A stretch of 64,000 nt of DNA from Planotetraspora kaengkrachanensis (GTDB taxonomy: Bacteria; Actinomycetota; Actinomycetes; Streptosporangiales; Streptosporangiaceae). Positions 55,652-64,000 of this stretch are shown piece by piece. The stretch is taken from NCBI RefSeq assembly GCF_016862895.1, contig NZ_BONV01000026.1:1-64000 (forward strand), written 5' to 3'. The translations under genes and the position numbers were made by a program. The notes beneath the pieces are model-generated. The model ran no database searches. It was not told where the DNA came from and saw nothing but the letters and a program-made list of their open reading frames with translations. How positions within the stretch are numbered: the stretch's first letter is position 1; each line of letters begins with the position of its first letter.

Positions 55652-56835
55652 GTGGTGCTGCCGCGCCGGGCGAGCGAGTCGATGGCCACGGCGAGCGCGA
55701 GGACCGCGGCGGTGACCATGTACCTGACGGAGGAGTCCACGCTCAGCAGGAACATGCCGTTCGTGATCGACTGGATGACCAGGATGCCGAGCAGCGCCGC
55801 GTAGGTCCGCCCACGGCCGCCGAACAGCGACGTTCCGCCGATGACCGCAGCGGCGATCGCCATGAGGAGGATGTCGCTGCCGCCCGAGCCCTGGTTGACG
55901 GCCGACAGGCGGCTCGCCGACAGGATGCCGCCGAAGGCCGCGAGCGTGGACGACAACACGAACGCCAGCACCCGGATCCGGGTCACGCTGATGCCCGCCC
56001 GCCTGGCCGCCTCGACGTTGCCGCCGACGGCGTACATCCACCGGCCGAAGGCCGTGTGCCGCAGCACGAGGTCGAAGGCGACCACGAGCGTGCCGAAGAT
56101 CACCAGGAGGAGCGGCACGCCCCGGTCGGCCGACATGACCAGTACGGCTCCCGCCAGCACCGCGGTCAGCGCGCCGATCTTGACGGCGGCCCACCACGCC
56201 GGCGGCACGGGCAGCTCGGCCGCGAGCCGCAGCCGCCGGTTGACCAGGCTCGACCCGCCGGAGGTCAGGACCAGCAGAGCGACGATCGTCCAGGCGAGCC
56301 AGGCCGGCAGCCAGGTGTCGCTCAGCTTGGCGACGAAGCCGTCGAAGGGCAGGTTGACGATGCCGCCCTCGCCGAGCAGGTAGAGCAGCAGGCCCTGCCA
56401 GCCGATCAGACCGGCGAGCGTGACGACGAACGACGGCATCCTGAGCTTGGTGAACATGATCCCGTGCAGGAGGCCGACCAGCGCTCCGGCCGCCAGGGCG
56501 ACGACGATCGCCAGGATCGGGTTCCAGCCCTGCCGTACGGACAGGATGGCCATGACGACCGCGCACAGGCCGCTGACCGATCCCGCGGACAGGTCGATCT
56601 CGCCCAGCAGGAGCACCATGATGATGCCGAGCGAGATCGTCCCCGTCGCCGCCATCTGCAGCGCGAGGTTCGTGAGGTTCTCCGGGGACAGGAAGTGCTC
56701 GTTGAGCGAGCCGAAGACCACGGCGATCGCGACCAGGGCGCCGACCACCGGCCAGGCGCCGAGGTCCCCGTGCCGCAGCCGCTCGACCGCCTCCTTCGGC
56801 GTGTACGGCTTTCGCGTGACGGTGGCGGCGTTCAT
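55648..56835 (-). CDS. Sugar ABC transporter permease (XylH/MglC type)
   Basis: A 395-residue permease with about ten to twelve helices and the family loop GEIDLSAGSVSGL near residue 70. It lacks a signal peptide and starts with a short cytoplasmic tail. It forms the channel for the ATPase and binding protein encoded upstream; the ATPase stop overlaps its start (ATGA). Xylose, ribose or galactose are typical substrates of the family. Confidence 0.92.
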   Translation of the reverse strand: MNAATVTRKPYTPKEAVERLRHGDLGAWPVVGALVAIAVVFGSLNEHFLSPENLTNLALQMAATGTISLGIIMVLLLGEIDLSAGSVSGLCAVVMAILSVRQGWNPILAIVVALAAGALVGLLHGIMFTKLRMPSFVVTLAGLIGWQGLLLYLLGEGGIVNLPFDGFVAKLSDTWLPAWLAWTIVALLVLTSGGSSLVNRRLRLAAELPVPPAWWAAVKIGALTAVLAGAVLVMSADRGVPLLLVIFGTLVVAFDLVLRHTAFGRWMYAVGGNVEAARRAGISVTRIRVLAFVLSSTLAAFGGILSASRLSAVNQGSGGSDILLMAIAAAVIGGTSLFGGRGRTYAALLGILVIQSITNGMFLLSVDSSVRYMVTAAVLALAVAIDSLARRGSTT

Positions 56836-57551
56836 GCGGCGGCTCCGGTGATGGCGGCCACGATCGACTCCTGGGTGGCGTCGGCCGTGCGGAACTCGCC
56901 GGCGTTGCGGCCGAGACGCAGCACGACGACGCGGTCGCTGACGGCGCGCACGTCGGCGAGGTTGTGGGAGATGAGCAGTACGGCGAGGCCGCGTTCGCGC
57001 AGCCGCCTGATGAGGTCGAGCACCTGGGCGGTCTGCTCGACGCCCAGGGCGGCGGTCGGCTCGTCGAGGATGACCAGGCGGGGCTCGCCGATCAGCGCGC
57101 GCGCGATGGCCACCGACTGGCGCTGGCCGCCGGAGAGCATGGCCACGGGCACCCTGATGTCGCGGATGCGCACATCGAGCGAGGTCAGCAGGTCACGCGC
57201 GGATCGTTCCATGCGGATGTGGCTCAGCAACGACCACTTCCGGCGTTCCGCGCCGAGGTACAGGTTGGCCACGACGTCGAGGTTCTCGCAGAGCGCGAGG
57301 TCCTGGTAGACGGTCGAGATGCCGAGCCGCTGGGCGTCGTGCGGGTTGCCGATGTGCGCCGGCTCGCCGTCGATCGTGACGCCTCCGGAGTCGGGGCCGA
57401 CCACGCCGGCGATGACCTTCACCAGGGTCGACTTGCCGGCCCCGTTGTCGCCGACCAGGGCGACGACCTCGCCGGGGTGCAGGTCCAGGCTCACCTCCTG
57501 GAGAGCCTGGACCGCGCCGTAACGCTTGGACACGTTTTTCGCGGAGATCAT
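56832..57551 (-). CDS. Sugar ABC transporter ATPase
   Basis: A 239-residue ATPase with a single nucleotide-binding domain: Walker A GDNGAGKST, signature LSGGQRQSVAIARAL, Walker B LVILDEPTAALG and switch histidine in LLISHNLAD. Ribose/xylose-type ATPases are usually about 500 residues with two domains; the one-domain form is an actinomycete variant and should act as a homodimer. The start follows directly on the TAG stop of the binding-protein gene. Confidence 0.93.
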   Translation of the reverse strand: MISAKNVSKRYGAVQALQEVSLDLHPGEVVALVGDNGAGKSTLVKVIAGVVGPDSGGVTIDGEPAHIGNPHDAQRLGISTVYQDLALCENLDVVANLYLGAERRKWSLLSHIRMERSARDLLTSLDVRIRDIRVPVAMLSGGQRQSVAIARALIGEPRLVILDEPTAALGVEQTAQVLDLIRRLRERGLAVLLISHNLADVRAVSDRVVVLRLGRNAGEFRTADATQESIVAAITGAAA

Positions 57552-58655
57552 CTACTGGATGCCCGCCTTCGCGCACGCGTCCTTGAGCTCCGGTGTGCAG
57601 ATGTCGGACGCCTTGTAGAAGCCGTCCTTGACGATGGTCCCGGCGATCTTGTCCGCGGTGACGGGGATGGGGTCGAGCAGGAACGAGGGGATGCTCGCGG
57701 TGCCGTTGTTCATGGTGGTGGGCGCCGTGGGCTTGTCGCCCTTGGCCAGCGCGACCGCCAGCTCGGCCGACTTCTCCGCCTCGGCCCTGATGTCGAGGTA
57801 GATGGTCATGTACTGGTCGCCGCTCAGGATGCGCTGGACGGCGGCGAGCTCGGAGTCCTGGCCGGTGATCGGCGGCATGGTGCTGTAGCCCGCGCGCTTC
57901 ATGGCGGCGATGGCGCCGCTGGCCATGCCGTCGTTGGCGGACAGGACGCCCACGATGTTCTCCCGGCCGAGGGCGGTGATGGCCTGCTCCATCTCCTGCT
58001 GTGCCTTGTCGGGGCTCCAGTCGGGCGTGTCGAACTCCCGGCCGATCTTGACCTTGCCGTCGAGGACGTTGTGTGCGCCCTTCTTGTAGTCGGCCGAGCT
58101 GGGGTCGGTCGGGGAGCCGTGGATCATCACGATCTGGCCCTTGTCCACCGTCCCGGCCGCGGTCAGCGCGTCGAGCAGGCCCTGCCCCTGCATCTCACCG
58201 ACCCGGACGTTGTTGAACGACACGTAGTAGTCGTAGCCGATGCCGGAGATCAGACGGTCGTATGCGATGACCGGCACGTTCTTCTGCTTGGCCTGGTTGA
58301 CCAGCGGGGCCACGGCCGCGGCGTCGACCGCGTCGAGCACCAGCACGTCGGCGCCCTGGGTCAGGGCGGCCTCGACCTGCTGCTGCTGTTTGGTGGCGTC
58401 CTGGTCGGCGTTGGAGTAGAGGAGCTCGCAGTCCGCGCAGAGGGCCTTCACCTTCGCCTCGAACAGCGGCCGGTCGAAGGCCTCGTACCGGGTCGTCTTC
58501 GACTCGGGCAGGAAGAGGGCGATGGTCTTGCCGCCGCCGCCCTCCTCTCCTCCGGGCTGCGTGGAGCCCGTGGTCGAACCGTTCCCGCATGCCGCGGCGA
58601 GCAGAAGCGCCGCGGCGGATATGGCAGCGGATATGGCCGGCGTTCCTCGACGCAT
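57552..58655 (-). CDS. Sugar-binding lipoprotein (XylF type)
   Basis: A 367-residue solute-binding protein. The signal ends LLLAAAC-GNG, so the mature protein is a lipoprotein. A Gly-rich linker is followed by the periplasmic-binding fold: IALFLPESKTTRYEAFDRPLFE, LYSNADQDATKQQQQVEAALTQGADVLVLDAVD, and the hinge region VLSANDGMASGAIAAMKRAG. The motif set is closest to xylose-binding XylF/ChvE proteins. It is the first gene of the operon, divergent from the ROK regulator. Confidence 0.92.
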   Translation of the reverse strand: MRRGTPAISAAISAAALLLAAACGNGSTTGSTQPGGEEGGGGKTIALFLPESKTTRYEAFDRPLFEAKVKALCADCELLYSNADQDATKQQQQVEAALTQGADVLVLDAVDAAAVAPLVNQAKQKNVPVIAYDRLISGIGYDYYVSFNNVRVGEMQGQGLLDALTAAGTVDKGQIVMIHGSPTDPSSADYKKGAHNVLDGKVKIGREFDTPDWSPDKAQQEMEQAITALGRENIVGVLSANDGMASGAIAAMKRAGYSTMPPITGQDSELAAVQRILSGDQYMTIYLDIRAEAEKSAELAVALAKGDKPTAPTTMNNGTASIPSFLLDPIPVTADKIAGTIVKDGFYKASDICTPELKDACAKAGIQ

Positions 58656-58687
58656 TGGACACGATCCTTTCTCACGACCCGGGGGGT

Positions 58688-58712
58688 TGATAAGAAAGGT
58701 AATTTACTATCA
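58688..58712. promoter_or_regulatory. Candidate ROK-regulator operator
   Basis: TGATA (58688-58692) and TATCA (58708-58712) are inverted around an AT-rich centre containing GGTAATTTAC. This is the only AT-rich patch in the divergent gap between the binding-protein gene and the ROK regulator, and ROK repressors favour such AT-rich palindromes. It could control both directions. Confidence 0.5.
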
Positions 58713-58836
58713 GGTGGGATGACTAGGGGTTGGGGAAGATCACGTTCGCGGAGGCCGCATGGTGCAGGGCGATCCACTGATGATCAACTGGCCCGCCTTC
58801 CGCGGCGGGTATGTCAACCTTGGGAACGTGGTGAGT

Positions 58837-60027
58837 ATGAGCGGCGGGACCGCCAACACGACGAGCCTGCTCAGGGTGATGAACGAGCGGGCGGTGTTCG
58901 GCGAGATCTTTCGGCTCGGCAAGGTCTCCCGGCCCGAGCTCGCTCAGGCCACCGGGCTGTCCAAGCCGACGATCTCCATGGCGCTCGCCGATCTGGAGCG
59001 TGCCAGACTGGTCCGCCCCGTCGGCCTGCGGACCGGCAACGCCGGTCGCGCCGCCCTGCTGTACGAGATCCGCCCGCAGGCGGGCGCGGTGCTGGCGGTC
59101 GACATCGGCCGGGCTTACGTCAGGCTCGCGCTCGCCGACCTGGTCGGCGACATCGTCGCGCGCAGGGACGAGCCGTCGCGGGCGGAGAGCTACGACGAGG
59201 TGCTCACCCAGCTGTCGGGGATCGTCGACCAGCTCACCGCCGAGGCGGGCATGGCCCGCGCGGACATCACGCTCAGCGTGTTCGGCACCCCCGGCATCCA
59301 CGACAAGGAGACGGGGATCCTGCGGCTCGCCCCCAATCTCCCCGGCTGGGAACAGCCGGGCGCGGTCGAGCGGCTCGCCGACGTCACCGAGTCGCCGTAC
59401 GTCGTGGAGAACGACGTCGACCTCGCCGCGGTGGGGGAGGGCGCCTACGGTCTCGGGCAGGGCGTGTCCCACTTCGTCTACGTCTCCATCGGCACCGGGA
59501 TCGGCATGGGCGTCGTCATCGACGGCAAGCTCTACCGCGGCTCCCAGGGGGCGGCGGGCGAGATCTCCTACCTGCCGGTCGGCGAGGGGGATCCGCTGGT
59601 CAACCCGGGACGCGGCATGTTCGAGTCCGTCGCGTCCGCCGACGGGGTGGTGGCCGCGGCGGGACGGCTCGGCATGGTCGCGGCCACGGCCAAGGAGGTC
59701 TTCGACGCGGCCAGGTCGGGCGACGAGATCGCCGGCAGGGTCGTCGCGGCCGAGGCCGACCACGTCGCGCACGCGCTCGCGGGCGTCACCGCCGTGCTCG
59801 ACCCCGAACTGGTCGTCCTCGGCGGGGGGATCGGGGCGCAGGCGGGCGACCTGCTGATCGAGCCCGTCGCCAGACGGCTGGAGTCGCTCGTCGCGCTGAG
59901 GCCGCCGCGGATCGAGAGCTCCACACTGGGCTCTGACGCGGTGCTCCTCGGCGCCATGGCCTTCGGGCTCACCACCGCCCGTGATCTCGTCTTCGAGCGC
60001 GCGGTGGCCACGACGCCGCTCGGATGA
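58837..60027 (+). CDS. ROK-family transcriptional repressor (XylR-like)
   Basis: About 396 residues. An N-terminal winged helix (FRLGKVSRPELAQATGLSKPTISMALADLERARLV) is fused to a ROK sugar-binding domain (AVDIGRAYVRLAL, YVVENDVDLAAVGE, FVYVSIGTGIGMGVVIDG). As in the kinase next door, the CxCGxxGC zinc motif is absent. It is divergent from the sugar ABC operon and most likely represses it until the sugar binds. The frame is open back to 58759, but MSGGTANTTSLL matches the family start; GTG 58831 is another candidate. Confidence 0.88.
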   Translation: MSGGTANTTSLLRVMNERAVFGEIFRLGKVSRPELAQATGLSKPTISMALADLERARLVRPVGLRTGNAGRAALLYEIRPQAGAVLAVDIGRAYVRLALADLVGDIVARRDEPSRAESYDEVLTQLSGIVDQLTAEAGMARADITLSVFGTPGIHDKETGILRLAPNLPGWEQPGAVERLADVTESPYVVENDVDLAAVGEGAYGLGQGVSHFVYVSIGTGIGMGVVIDGKLYRGSQGAAGEISYLPVGEGDPLVNPGRGMFESVASADGVVAAAGRLGMVAATAKEVFDAARSGDEIAGRVVAAEADHVAHALAGVTAVLDPELVVLGGGIGAQAGDLLIEPVARRLESLVALRPPRIESSTLGSDAVLLGAMAFGLTTARDLVFERAVATTPLG

Positions 60028-60072
60028 TGAGACCGTTGTTCGACCTCCGAGACGAGCCGGTAAGGTACACGC

Positions 60073-61119
60073 ATGGAGTCGAGCAGCATCCGCCTGGCGG
60101 TGATCCCCGGTGACGGCATCGGCGGCGAGGTCGTCGCCGAGGGCCTCAAGGTCCTTCAGGCCGCGGGCGTCAAGGCGGAGACGGTCGAGTACGACCTGGG
60201 AGCCAAGCGTTACCACCTGAGCGGGGAGACCCTCCCCGACGGCGTGCTCGAGGAGCTTCGCGGCTTCGACGCGATCCTGCTCGGCGCGGTGGGCGACCCG
60301 AGCGTCCCGCCGGGCGTCCTGGAGCGCGACCTGCTGCTGCGGCTGCGTTTCGAGCTCGACCACTACGTGAACCTGCGCCCGGTCAAGCTCTATCCGGGTG
60401 TGGAGACCCCTCTCGCCGGCGTCCGCCCCGAGGACCTCGACATGATCGTCGTCCGTGAGGGCACCGAGGGCCTGTACGCCGGAGCCGGCGGAGTCCTGCG
60501 CCGCGGCACGCCGCAGGAGATCGCCACGCAGGAGTCCCTGAACACGGCCTTCGGCGTCGATCGCGTCGTCCGCTACGCCTTCGACAAGGCGCAGGCGCGG
60601 CCGCGCCGCAAGCTCACCCTGGTCCACAAGACCAACGTGCTGACCTTCGCCGGCGACCTGTGGGCCCGTACGGTCGACCGGGTCAGCGTCGAGTATCCCG
60701 AGGTCACGACCGACTACTGCCACGTCGACGCGGCCTCGATGTTCTTCGTCAACCAGACGCAGCGGTTCGACGTGATCGTCACCGACAACCTCTTCGGCGA
60801 CATCCTCACCGACATCGGCGCGGCCGTCGCGGGCGGCATCGGGCTCGCGGCCAGCGGCAACGTCAACCCGTCCAGGACCTCGCCGTCCATGTTCGAGCCG
60901 GTCCACGGTAGCGCGCCCGACATCGCGGGCCAGGGCAAGGCCGACCCCACGGCGACGATCCTGTCGGTCGCCATGCTCCTCGACCACGTCGGCCTCGGCG
61001 CCGTGGCCGCCCGGGTCGAGCAGGCCGTCGCCGACGACCTGCTCGGTCGTCAGGTGGCCGGATCGGGCAGGCAGACCCGCGAGATCGGCGACGACATCGC
61101 CGCACGAGTAGCCGGCTGA
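60073..61119 (+). CDS. leuB: 3-isopropylmalate dehydrogenase
   Basis: A 348-residue enzyme: [16 protein letters not shown] at the start, [21 protein letters not shown] with the substrate arginine, [11 protein letters not shown], and the NAD/metal region [27 protein letters not shown], followed by [14 protein letters not shown]. It oxidises and decarboxylates 3-isopropylmalate in leucine synthesis. TAAGGT (60061-60066) ends six bases before the ATG and there is no ribosome site, so the mRNA is probably leaderless. A very strong terminator follows. Confidence 0.96.
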   Translation: MESSSIRLAVIPGDGIGGEVVAEGLKVLQAAGVKAETVEYDLGAKRYHLSGETLPDGVLEELRGFDAILLGAVGDPSVPPGVLERDLLLRLRFELDHYVNLRPVKLYPGVETPLAGVRPEDLDMIVVREGTEGLYAGAGGVLRRGTPQEIATQESLNTAFGVDRVVRYAFDKAQARPRRKLTLVHKTNVLTFAGDLWARTVDRVSVEYPEVTTDYCHVDAASMFFVNQTQRFDVIVTDNLFGDILTDIGAAVAGGIGLAASGNVNPSRTSPSMFEPVHGSAPDIAGQGKADPTATILSVAMLLDHVGLGAVAARVEQAVADDLLGRQVAGSGRQTREIGDDIAARVAG

Positions 61120-61145
61120 GTCCGGGCCGCTCACCCCCTTCCACA

Positions 61146-61183
61146 GCGCACGGCGGCCCGGTTCGGGCCGCCGTGCGCTTTTT
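61146..61183 (+). terminator. Intrinsic terminator after leuB
   Basis: GCGCACGGCGGCCCG pairs with CGGGCCGCCGTGCGC over 15 bp with a GTT loop, followed by five T. Confidence 0.92.
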
Positions 61184-61265
61184 CATACCCATCGCATGCC
61201 CTAGGTTTCCGTTAGCCGCTTCGTCGCACAATGAAGATGACGACGTAGAGAGAAGGATCCACGCC

Positions 61266-62357
61266 ATGACCACCCAGCTCAGCTTCGACGTGCAGCTCAA
61301 CCAGCAGGCCCGCACCGTGGCCGAGCGGGAGCAGGTACTGGCGAGCCCCGGCTTCGGGCAGACGTTCACCGATCACATGGTCTCCATCGACTGGACGGAA
61401 GGACGCGGCTGGCACGACGCACGGCTCGAGCCGTACGGGCCGCTGCTCCTCGACCCCGCCACCTCGGTGTTCCACTACGCCCAGGAGCTGTTCGAGGGAC
61501 TCAAGGCCTACCGGCAGTCCAACGGGTCGATCGTGGCGTTCCGCCCCTACGCCAACGCCGCCCGGTTCAACCGGTCCGCCCTGCGCATGGCGATGCCGGA
61601 ACTGCCCGAGGAGACGTTCGTCGAATCACTCGAACTGCTCGTCCAGACCGACCGCGACTGGGTGCCGACCGCCGAGGGGCACAGCCTCTACCTGCGCCCC
61701 TTCATGATCGCCACGCAGACCGGGCTCGGGGTGAACCACCCGTCGCGGAACTACCGGTACATGGTGATCGCCTCGCCGGCGGCGTCGTACTTCTCCGGCG
61801 GTGTGCGGCCCGTCTCGGTCTGGTTGTCGACCGAGTACACCCGGGCGGCCCCCGGCGGCACCGGGTTCGCCAAGTGCGGCGGCAACTACGCGGCCGCCTT
61901 CGTCGCCCAGCGCCAGGCCGTCGAGGAGGGCTGCGACCAGGTCGTCTGGCTCGACGCCTTCGAGCACCGCTGGGTCGAGGAGATGGGCGGGATGAACCTG
62001 TTCTTCGTCTTCGGCGACCGCCTCGTGACCCCTGCGCTGACCGGCACCCTGCTCCCCGGCATCACCCGTGAGTCGATCCTGAGCATGGCCGGCGAGCTCG
62101 GGATCAAGGCCGAGGAGGGCAAGATCTCCATCGAGGAGTGGCAGTCGGCCTGCGAGGCGGGGGAGCTCACGGAGGTCTTCGCGTGCGGGACCGCCGCCGT
62201 CGTCACGCCCGTGGGCACGGTCAAGGGTTCCGACCGCGGCTGGACGATCGGCGACGGCACCCCCGGCCCGGTCACCCTCAAGATCCGTGAGGAGCTGATG
62301 GGCATCCAGTTCGGCACCCGCCCCGACACCCACAACTGGGTCCACAAGATCTGCTGA
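61266..62357 (+). CDS. ilvE: Branched-chain amino acid aminotransferase
   Basis: A 363-residue class IV PLP aminotransferase. The PLP lysine is K203 in [28 protein letters not shown] and [11 protein letters not shown] are family features. It performs the last step of Val, Leu and Ile synthesis. AGAAGGA precedes ATG 61266 by about nine bases; the frame opens at 61173 inside the leuB terminator, which is rejected. A hairpin and a G-run tract follow the stop. Confidence 0.96.
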   Translation: MTTQLSFDVQLNQQARTVAEREQVLASPGFGQTFTDHMVSIDWTEGRGWHDARLEPYGPLLLDPATSVFHYAQELFEGLKAYRQSNGSIVAFRPYANAARFNRSALRMAMPELPEETFVESLELLVQTDRDWVPTAEGHSLYLRPFMIATQTGLGVNHPSRNYRYMVIASPAASYFSGGVRPVSVWLSTEYTRAAPGGTGFAKCGGNYAAAFVAQRQAVEEGCDQVVWLDAFEHRWVEEMGGMNLFFVFGDRLVTPALTGTLLPGITRESILSMAGELGIKAEEGKISIEEWQSACEAGELTEVFACGTAAVVTPVGTVKGSDRGWTIGDGTPGPVTLKIREELMGIQFGTRPDTHNWVHKIC

Positions 62358-62358
62358 C

Positions 62359-62375
62359 CCCACCCGGCGGGTGGG
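62359..62375 (+). terminator. Hairpin immediately after ilvE
   Basis: CCCACCCG and CGGGTGGG face each other around one G, so the usable stem is about 6-7 bp with a small loop. It starts two bases after the stop codon. No T-run follows; instead a run of G-tracts begins. Confidence 0.5.
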
Positions 62376-62403
62376 CTGGGGTCGGGTTGGGGTTGGGGTT
62401 GGG
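62373..62403 (+). other. Six-tract G-quadruplex motif in the ilvE 3' region
   Basis: Six runs of three or four G are separated by two-base loops (CT, TC, TT, TT, TT), including telomere-like GGGGTT units. It lies on the same strand as the ilvE mRNA. Confidence 0.7.
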
Positions 62404-62607
62404 TGTGATCACGCACAGGTCCGCGCACCCACCCCCCACCCCCCGCGTGATCATGCACGGGTTCGGGAAAGGTCCCCGCGACCTGCACCCTCCCCCCGCG
62501 TGATCATGCACGGATTCGATGGAAGGCCCTCCGACCAGGCCTTCCACCGGCCGTGACCATGCAGGGGAAGGGGCAAGCCGGCCAGGCCGGCCTTTCGCGG
62601 ACCTGGG
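62404..62607. repeat. 53-bp-period repeat array, locus 2
   Basis: Cores related to CGTGATCATGCACGGATTCG begin at 62404 (diverged), 62446, 62499 (exact) and 62552 (diverged). Steps are 42, 53 and 53 bp. The sequence between cores differs from locus 1, so the spacing is better conserved than the spacers. The array lies between the convergent ends of ilvE and the O-methyltransferase gene, ending near the latter's stop. Confidence 0.85.
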
Positions 62608-63261
62608 TCAGCCCTTGCGGACCAGGGTCAGCCCGTCGCCGATCGGCACCAGCACCGTGCGGACGCGTGCATCATCCACGACCAGGTCGTTGAAGGCGCG
62701 CATCCCCGGGACGTTGCCGCCGTACGACGGGTCGGTGATCTTCCCGTGCTGCAGCGTGTTGTCCACGGCGATCAGGCCGCCCGGTGCGAGTCGCGCGAGG
62801 ATCTCCTCGTAGTAGACGGGGTAGCCGACCTTGTCCGCGTCGATGAAAGCGAAGTCGATCCACTCCTGCTCGGGCAGCGCCCGCAGGGTCTCCGCGGCCG
62901 GGCCGAGGCGGAGCTCGATCTTGTCGGCCACGCCCGCCTCGTCCCAGTAGCGCCGCGCGATCGACGTCCACTCGTCGCTCACGTCGCAGGCCAGGAGGCG
63001 CCCGCCGGACGGCAGGCCGCGGGCGATGCAGATCGACGAATAGCCGGTGAAGGTCCCCACCTCGACGGCCTGGCGTGCACCCGTGAGCTGCACGAGCATG
63101 GTGAGCAACGTGCCCTGCTCGGGGGCGATCTGCATGCCGGCGTTCCCGCCGGTGACCCGCCGCGTCTCCTCCGCAAGGGCGAGCAGCAGATCGTCGGGTG
63201 GGGTGGTGTGTGAGACGGCGTACTCGGCCACTGCGGCGTCGATGAAATTGGCAGCCTTCAT
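62608..63261 (-). CDS. Class I SAM-dependent O-methyltransferase (COMT-like)
   Basis: A 217-residue methyltransferase of the small, metal-dependent catechol/caffeoyl-CoA type: VEVGTFTGYSSICIARGLPSGGRLLACDVSDEW forms the SAM site, FAFIDADKVGYPVYYEEIL holds the metal-binding Asp, and IAVDNTLQHG follows. Substrate unknown. ATG 63261 is preferred; TAGGGT lies seven bases upstream on the minus strand, suggesting a leaderless mRNA. The frame extends six codons to a TTG at 63279. Confidence 0.88.
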   Translation of the reverse strand: MKAANFIDAAVAEYAVSHTTPPDDLLLALAEETRRVTGGNAGMQIAPEQGTLLTMLVQLTGARQAVEVGTFTGYSSICIARGLPSGGRLLACDVSDEWTSIARRYWDEAGVADKIELRLGPAAETLRALPEQEWIDFAFIDADKVGYPVYYEEILARLAPGGLIAVDNTLQHGKITDPSYGGNVPGMRAFNDLVVDDARVRTVLVPIGDGLTLVRKG

Positions 63262-63416
63262 GGCGACCACCCTAGACAACGCGAATATCCCCCGAAATAT
63301 GGCTATTCGGACATCCTTGGGGTCGTGATCAGGGGCGTGTCCCCGCCTGATCGGCGTCTCGTCATTCGAGATCGATGTGCCAAATGCTGAAGTCGTATGG
63401 CAGACTGCAAGGCACT

Positions 63417-63458
63417 ATGCGCTTCAGCCTGCTCATTATCAGCGGGCGCGCCGGTTAA
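63417..63458 (+). CDS. cimA attenuator leader peptide
   Basis: A 13-codon frame encodes MRFSLLIISGRAG. The Leu-Leu-Ile-Ile run (63429-63440) fits control by isoleucine and leucine supply. AAGG lies close upstream at 63409-63412. The frame ends inside the first stem of the attenuator. Confidence 0.8.
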   Translation: MRFSLLIISGRAG

Positions 63459-63507
63459 AGGGACAACGCCGGCGCGCAGACCTCTCACGTCCGTGGGGGG
63501 TCTTTTT
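63446..63507 (+). promoter_or_regulatory. Transcription attenuator of cimA
   Basis: GCGCGCCGG (63446-63454) pairs perfectly with CCGGCGCGC (63469-63477). A terminator follows at 63479-63507: GACCTCTCAC pairs with GTGGGGGGTC (two G-T pairs) around a 4-base loop, with a run of five T. The leader-peptide stop (63456-63458) is just past the first arm, so ribosome position can influence folding. The 63508-63570 stretch only holds the cimA ribosome site. Confidence 0.75.
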
Positions 63508-63570
63508 GTTTGGCCGGAATCCCCGGGAAGCGCGCGCGGCGACATGGACAACCGCGAAGGAGACAGAGCA

Positions 63571-64000
63571 ATGGCCGACGACGGCTTCCACGTGTACGAC
63601 ACGACGCTCCGTGACGGCGCCCAGCAGGAAGGGCTCAACCTCACGGTGGCCGACAAGCTGGCGGTCGCACGTCACCTGGACGCCCTCGGCATCGGCTTCA
63701 TCGAGGGCGGCTGGCCGGGCGCCAACCCCAAGGACACCGAATTCTTCCGGCGAGCCCGAACAGAGCTCGACCTGAAGCACGCGCAGCTCGCCGCGTTCGG
63801 CGCGACCCGCCGGGCCGGAGTGAAGGCCGCCGACGACCCACTGGTGGCCGCATTGCGCGAGTCGGGCGCGCCGATCGTGACCCTTGTCGCCAAGAGCCAC
63901 GACCGGCACGTCGAGCTGGCCCTCCGGACGACACTGGAGGAGAACCTCGCGATGATCCGCGACACGGTCTCCCACCTGCGCGCGGAGGGCCAGCGCGTCT
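63571..64000 (+). CDS. cimA: Citramalate synthase, N-terminal part (cut by window edge)
   Basis: 143 residues are visible. FHVYDTTLRDGAQQEGLNLTVADKLAVARHLDALGIGFIEGGWPGANPKD is the N-terminus of the LeuA-like acyltransferase family, with the catalytic/metal RDG motif, and matches actinomycete citramalate synthases (CimA) rather than LeuA. CimA joins pyruvate and acetyl-CoA to give citramalate, a threonine-independent route to 2-ketobutyrate for isoleucine. The Ile/Leu-rich leader upstream agrees. AAGGAG (63556-63561) lies nine bases before the ATG. It continues beyond 64000. Confidence 0.88.
   Translation, partial: MADDGFHVYDTTLRDGAQQEGLNLTVADKLAVARHLDALGIGFIEGGWPGANPKDTEFFRRARTELDLKHAQLAAFGATRRAGVKAADDPLVAALRESGAPIVTLVAKSHDRHVELALRTTLEENLAMIRDTVSHLRAEGQRV

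Noticed and set aside
61173-61265. Earlier start for ilvE at 61173
   Set aside because: It falls inside the leuB terminator hairpin, and the added residues are unlike the family.

Overview
The window is very GC-rich, uses GTG as well as ATG starts and is densely coded, which fits an actinomycete chromosome. The gene order (cysteine desulfurase, mnmA, ligA, a GGDEF/EAL gene, gatCAB, a second GGDEF/EAL gene, ilvBNC, serA, leuB, ilvE, cimA) is that of the core chromosome of Streptomyces and relatives. Repeat style and accessory content suggest Streptosporangiales, but that is inference. I see no rRNA, tRNA, CRISPR array, insertion sequence or prophage.

Layout. 1-5.4 kb: end of an unknown gene, a GT4 glycosyltransferase with an Asp-Pro-Thr repeat tail, an enoyl-CoA hydratase, then a small cassette (coiled-coil protein, QueC-like PP-loop enzyme, M55 D-aminopeptidase). 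5.5-13.2 kb: a probable Tat-exported amine oxidase, a YbaK-type editing protein and three tandem Ser/Thr protein kinases. 13.4-22.5 kb: etfBA, a TetR/MFS pair, cysteine desulfurase, an uncharacterised protein, mnmA, and a divergent metallo-hydrolase/MetE-like pair. 22.6-35.2 kb: ligA, an RmdB-like c-di-GMP enzyme, gatCAB with a possible micro-ORF, a VanW protein, a sugar dehydrogenase and a 2-hydroxyacid dehydrogenase. 35.3-42.4 kb: a second c-di-GMP enzyme, a 0.45-kb inverted-repeat island, and ilvBNC behind a transcription attenuator. 42.4-54.1 kb: cell-envelope and regulatory genes (DacB, FHA, CAP lipoprotein), a PadR-controlled ABC exporter, a GPH transporter, an SseB-like protein and serA. 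54.1-64 kb: a leader peptide plus a 36-residue protein, a sugar ABC operon with ROK kinase and divergent ROK repressor, leuB, ilvE, an O-methyltransferase, and cimA (cut by the window edge) behind its own attenuator.

How it works together. ilvB, ilvN, ilvC, leuB, ilvE and cimA form a branched-chain amino-acid supply region, and two of its transcription units carry leader peptides rich in Ile/Leu/Val codons followed by terminators. cysteine desulfurase/mnmA, ligA and gatCAB are housekeeping. Two membrane GGDEF/EAL proteins with intact I-sites bracket the central part.

Most unusual signals: (1) a 20-bp core repeated at exactly 53-bp spacing in two separate convergent intergenic regions 29 kb apart; (2) a 433-bp island bounded by 41-bp inverted repeats upstream of the ilvB attenuator; (3) a promoter, leader-peptide, stem-loop and 36-residue-protein unit after serA; (4) a 19-bp divergent intergenic region with two overlapping -10 elements, apparently giving two leaderless mRNAs; (5) the QueC-like/M55 cassette; (6) micro-ORFs bridging gatA-gatB and ilvB-ilvN.
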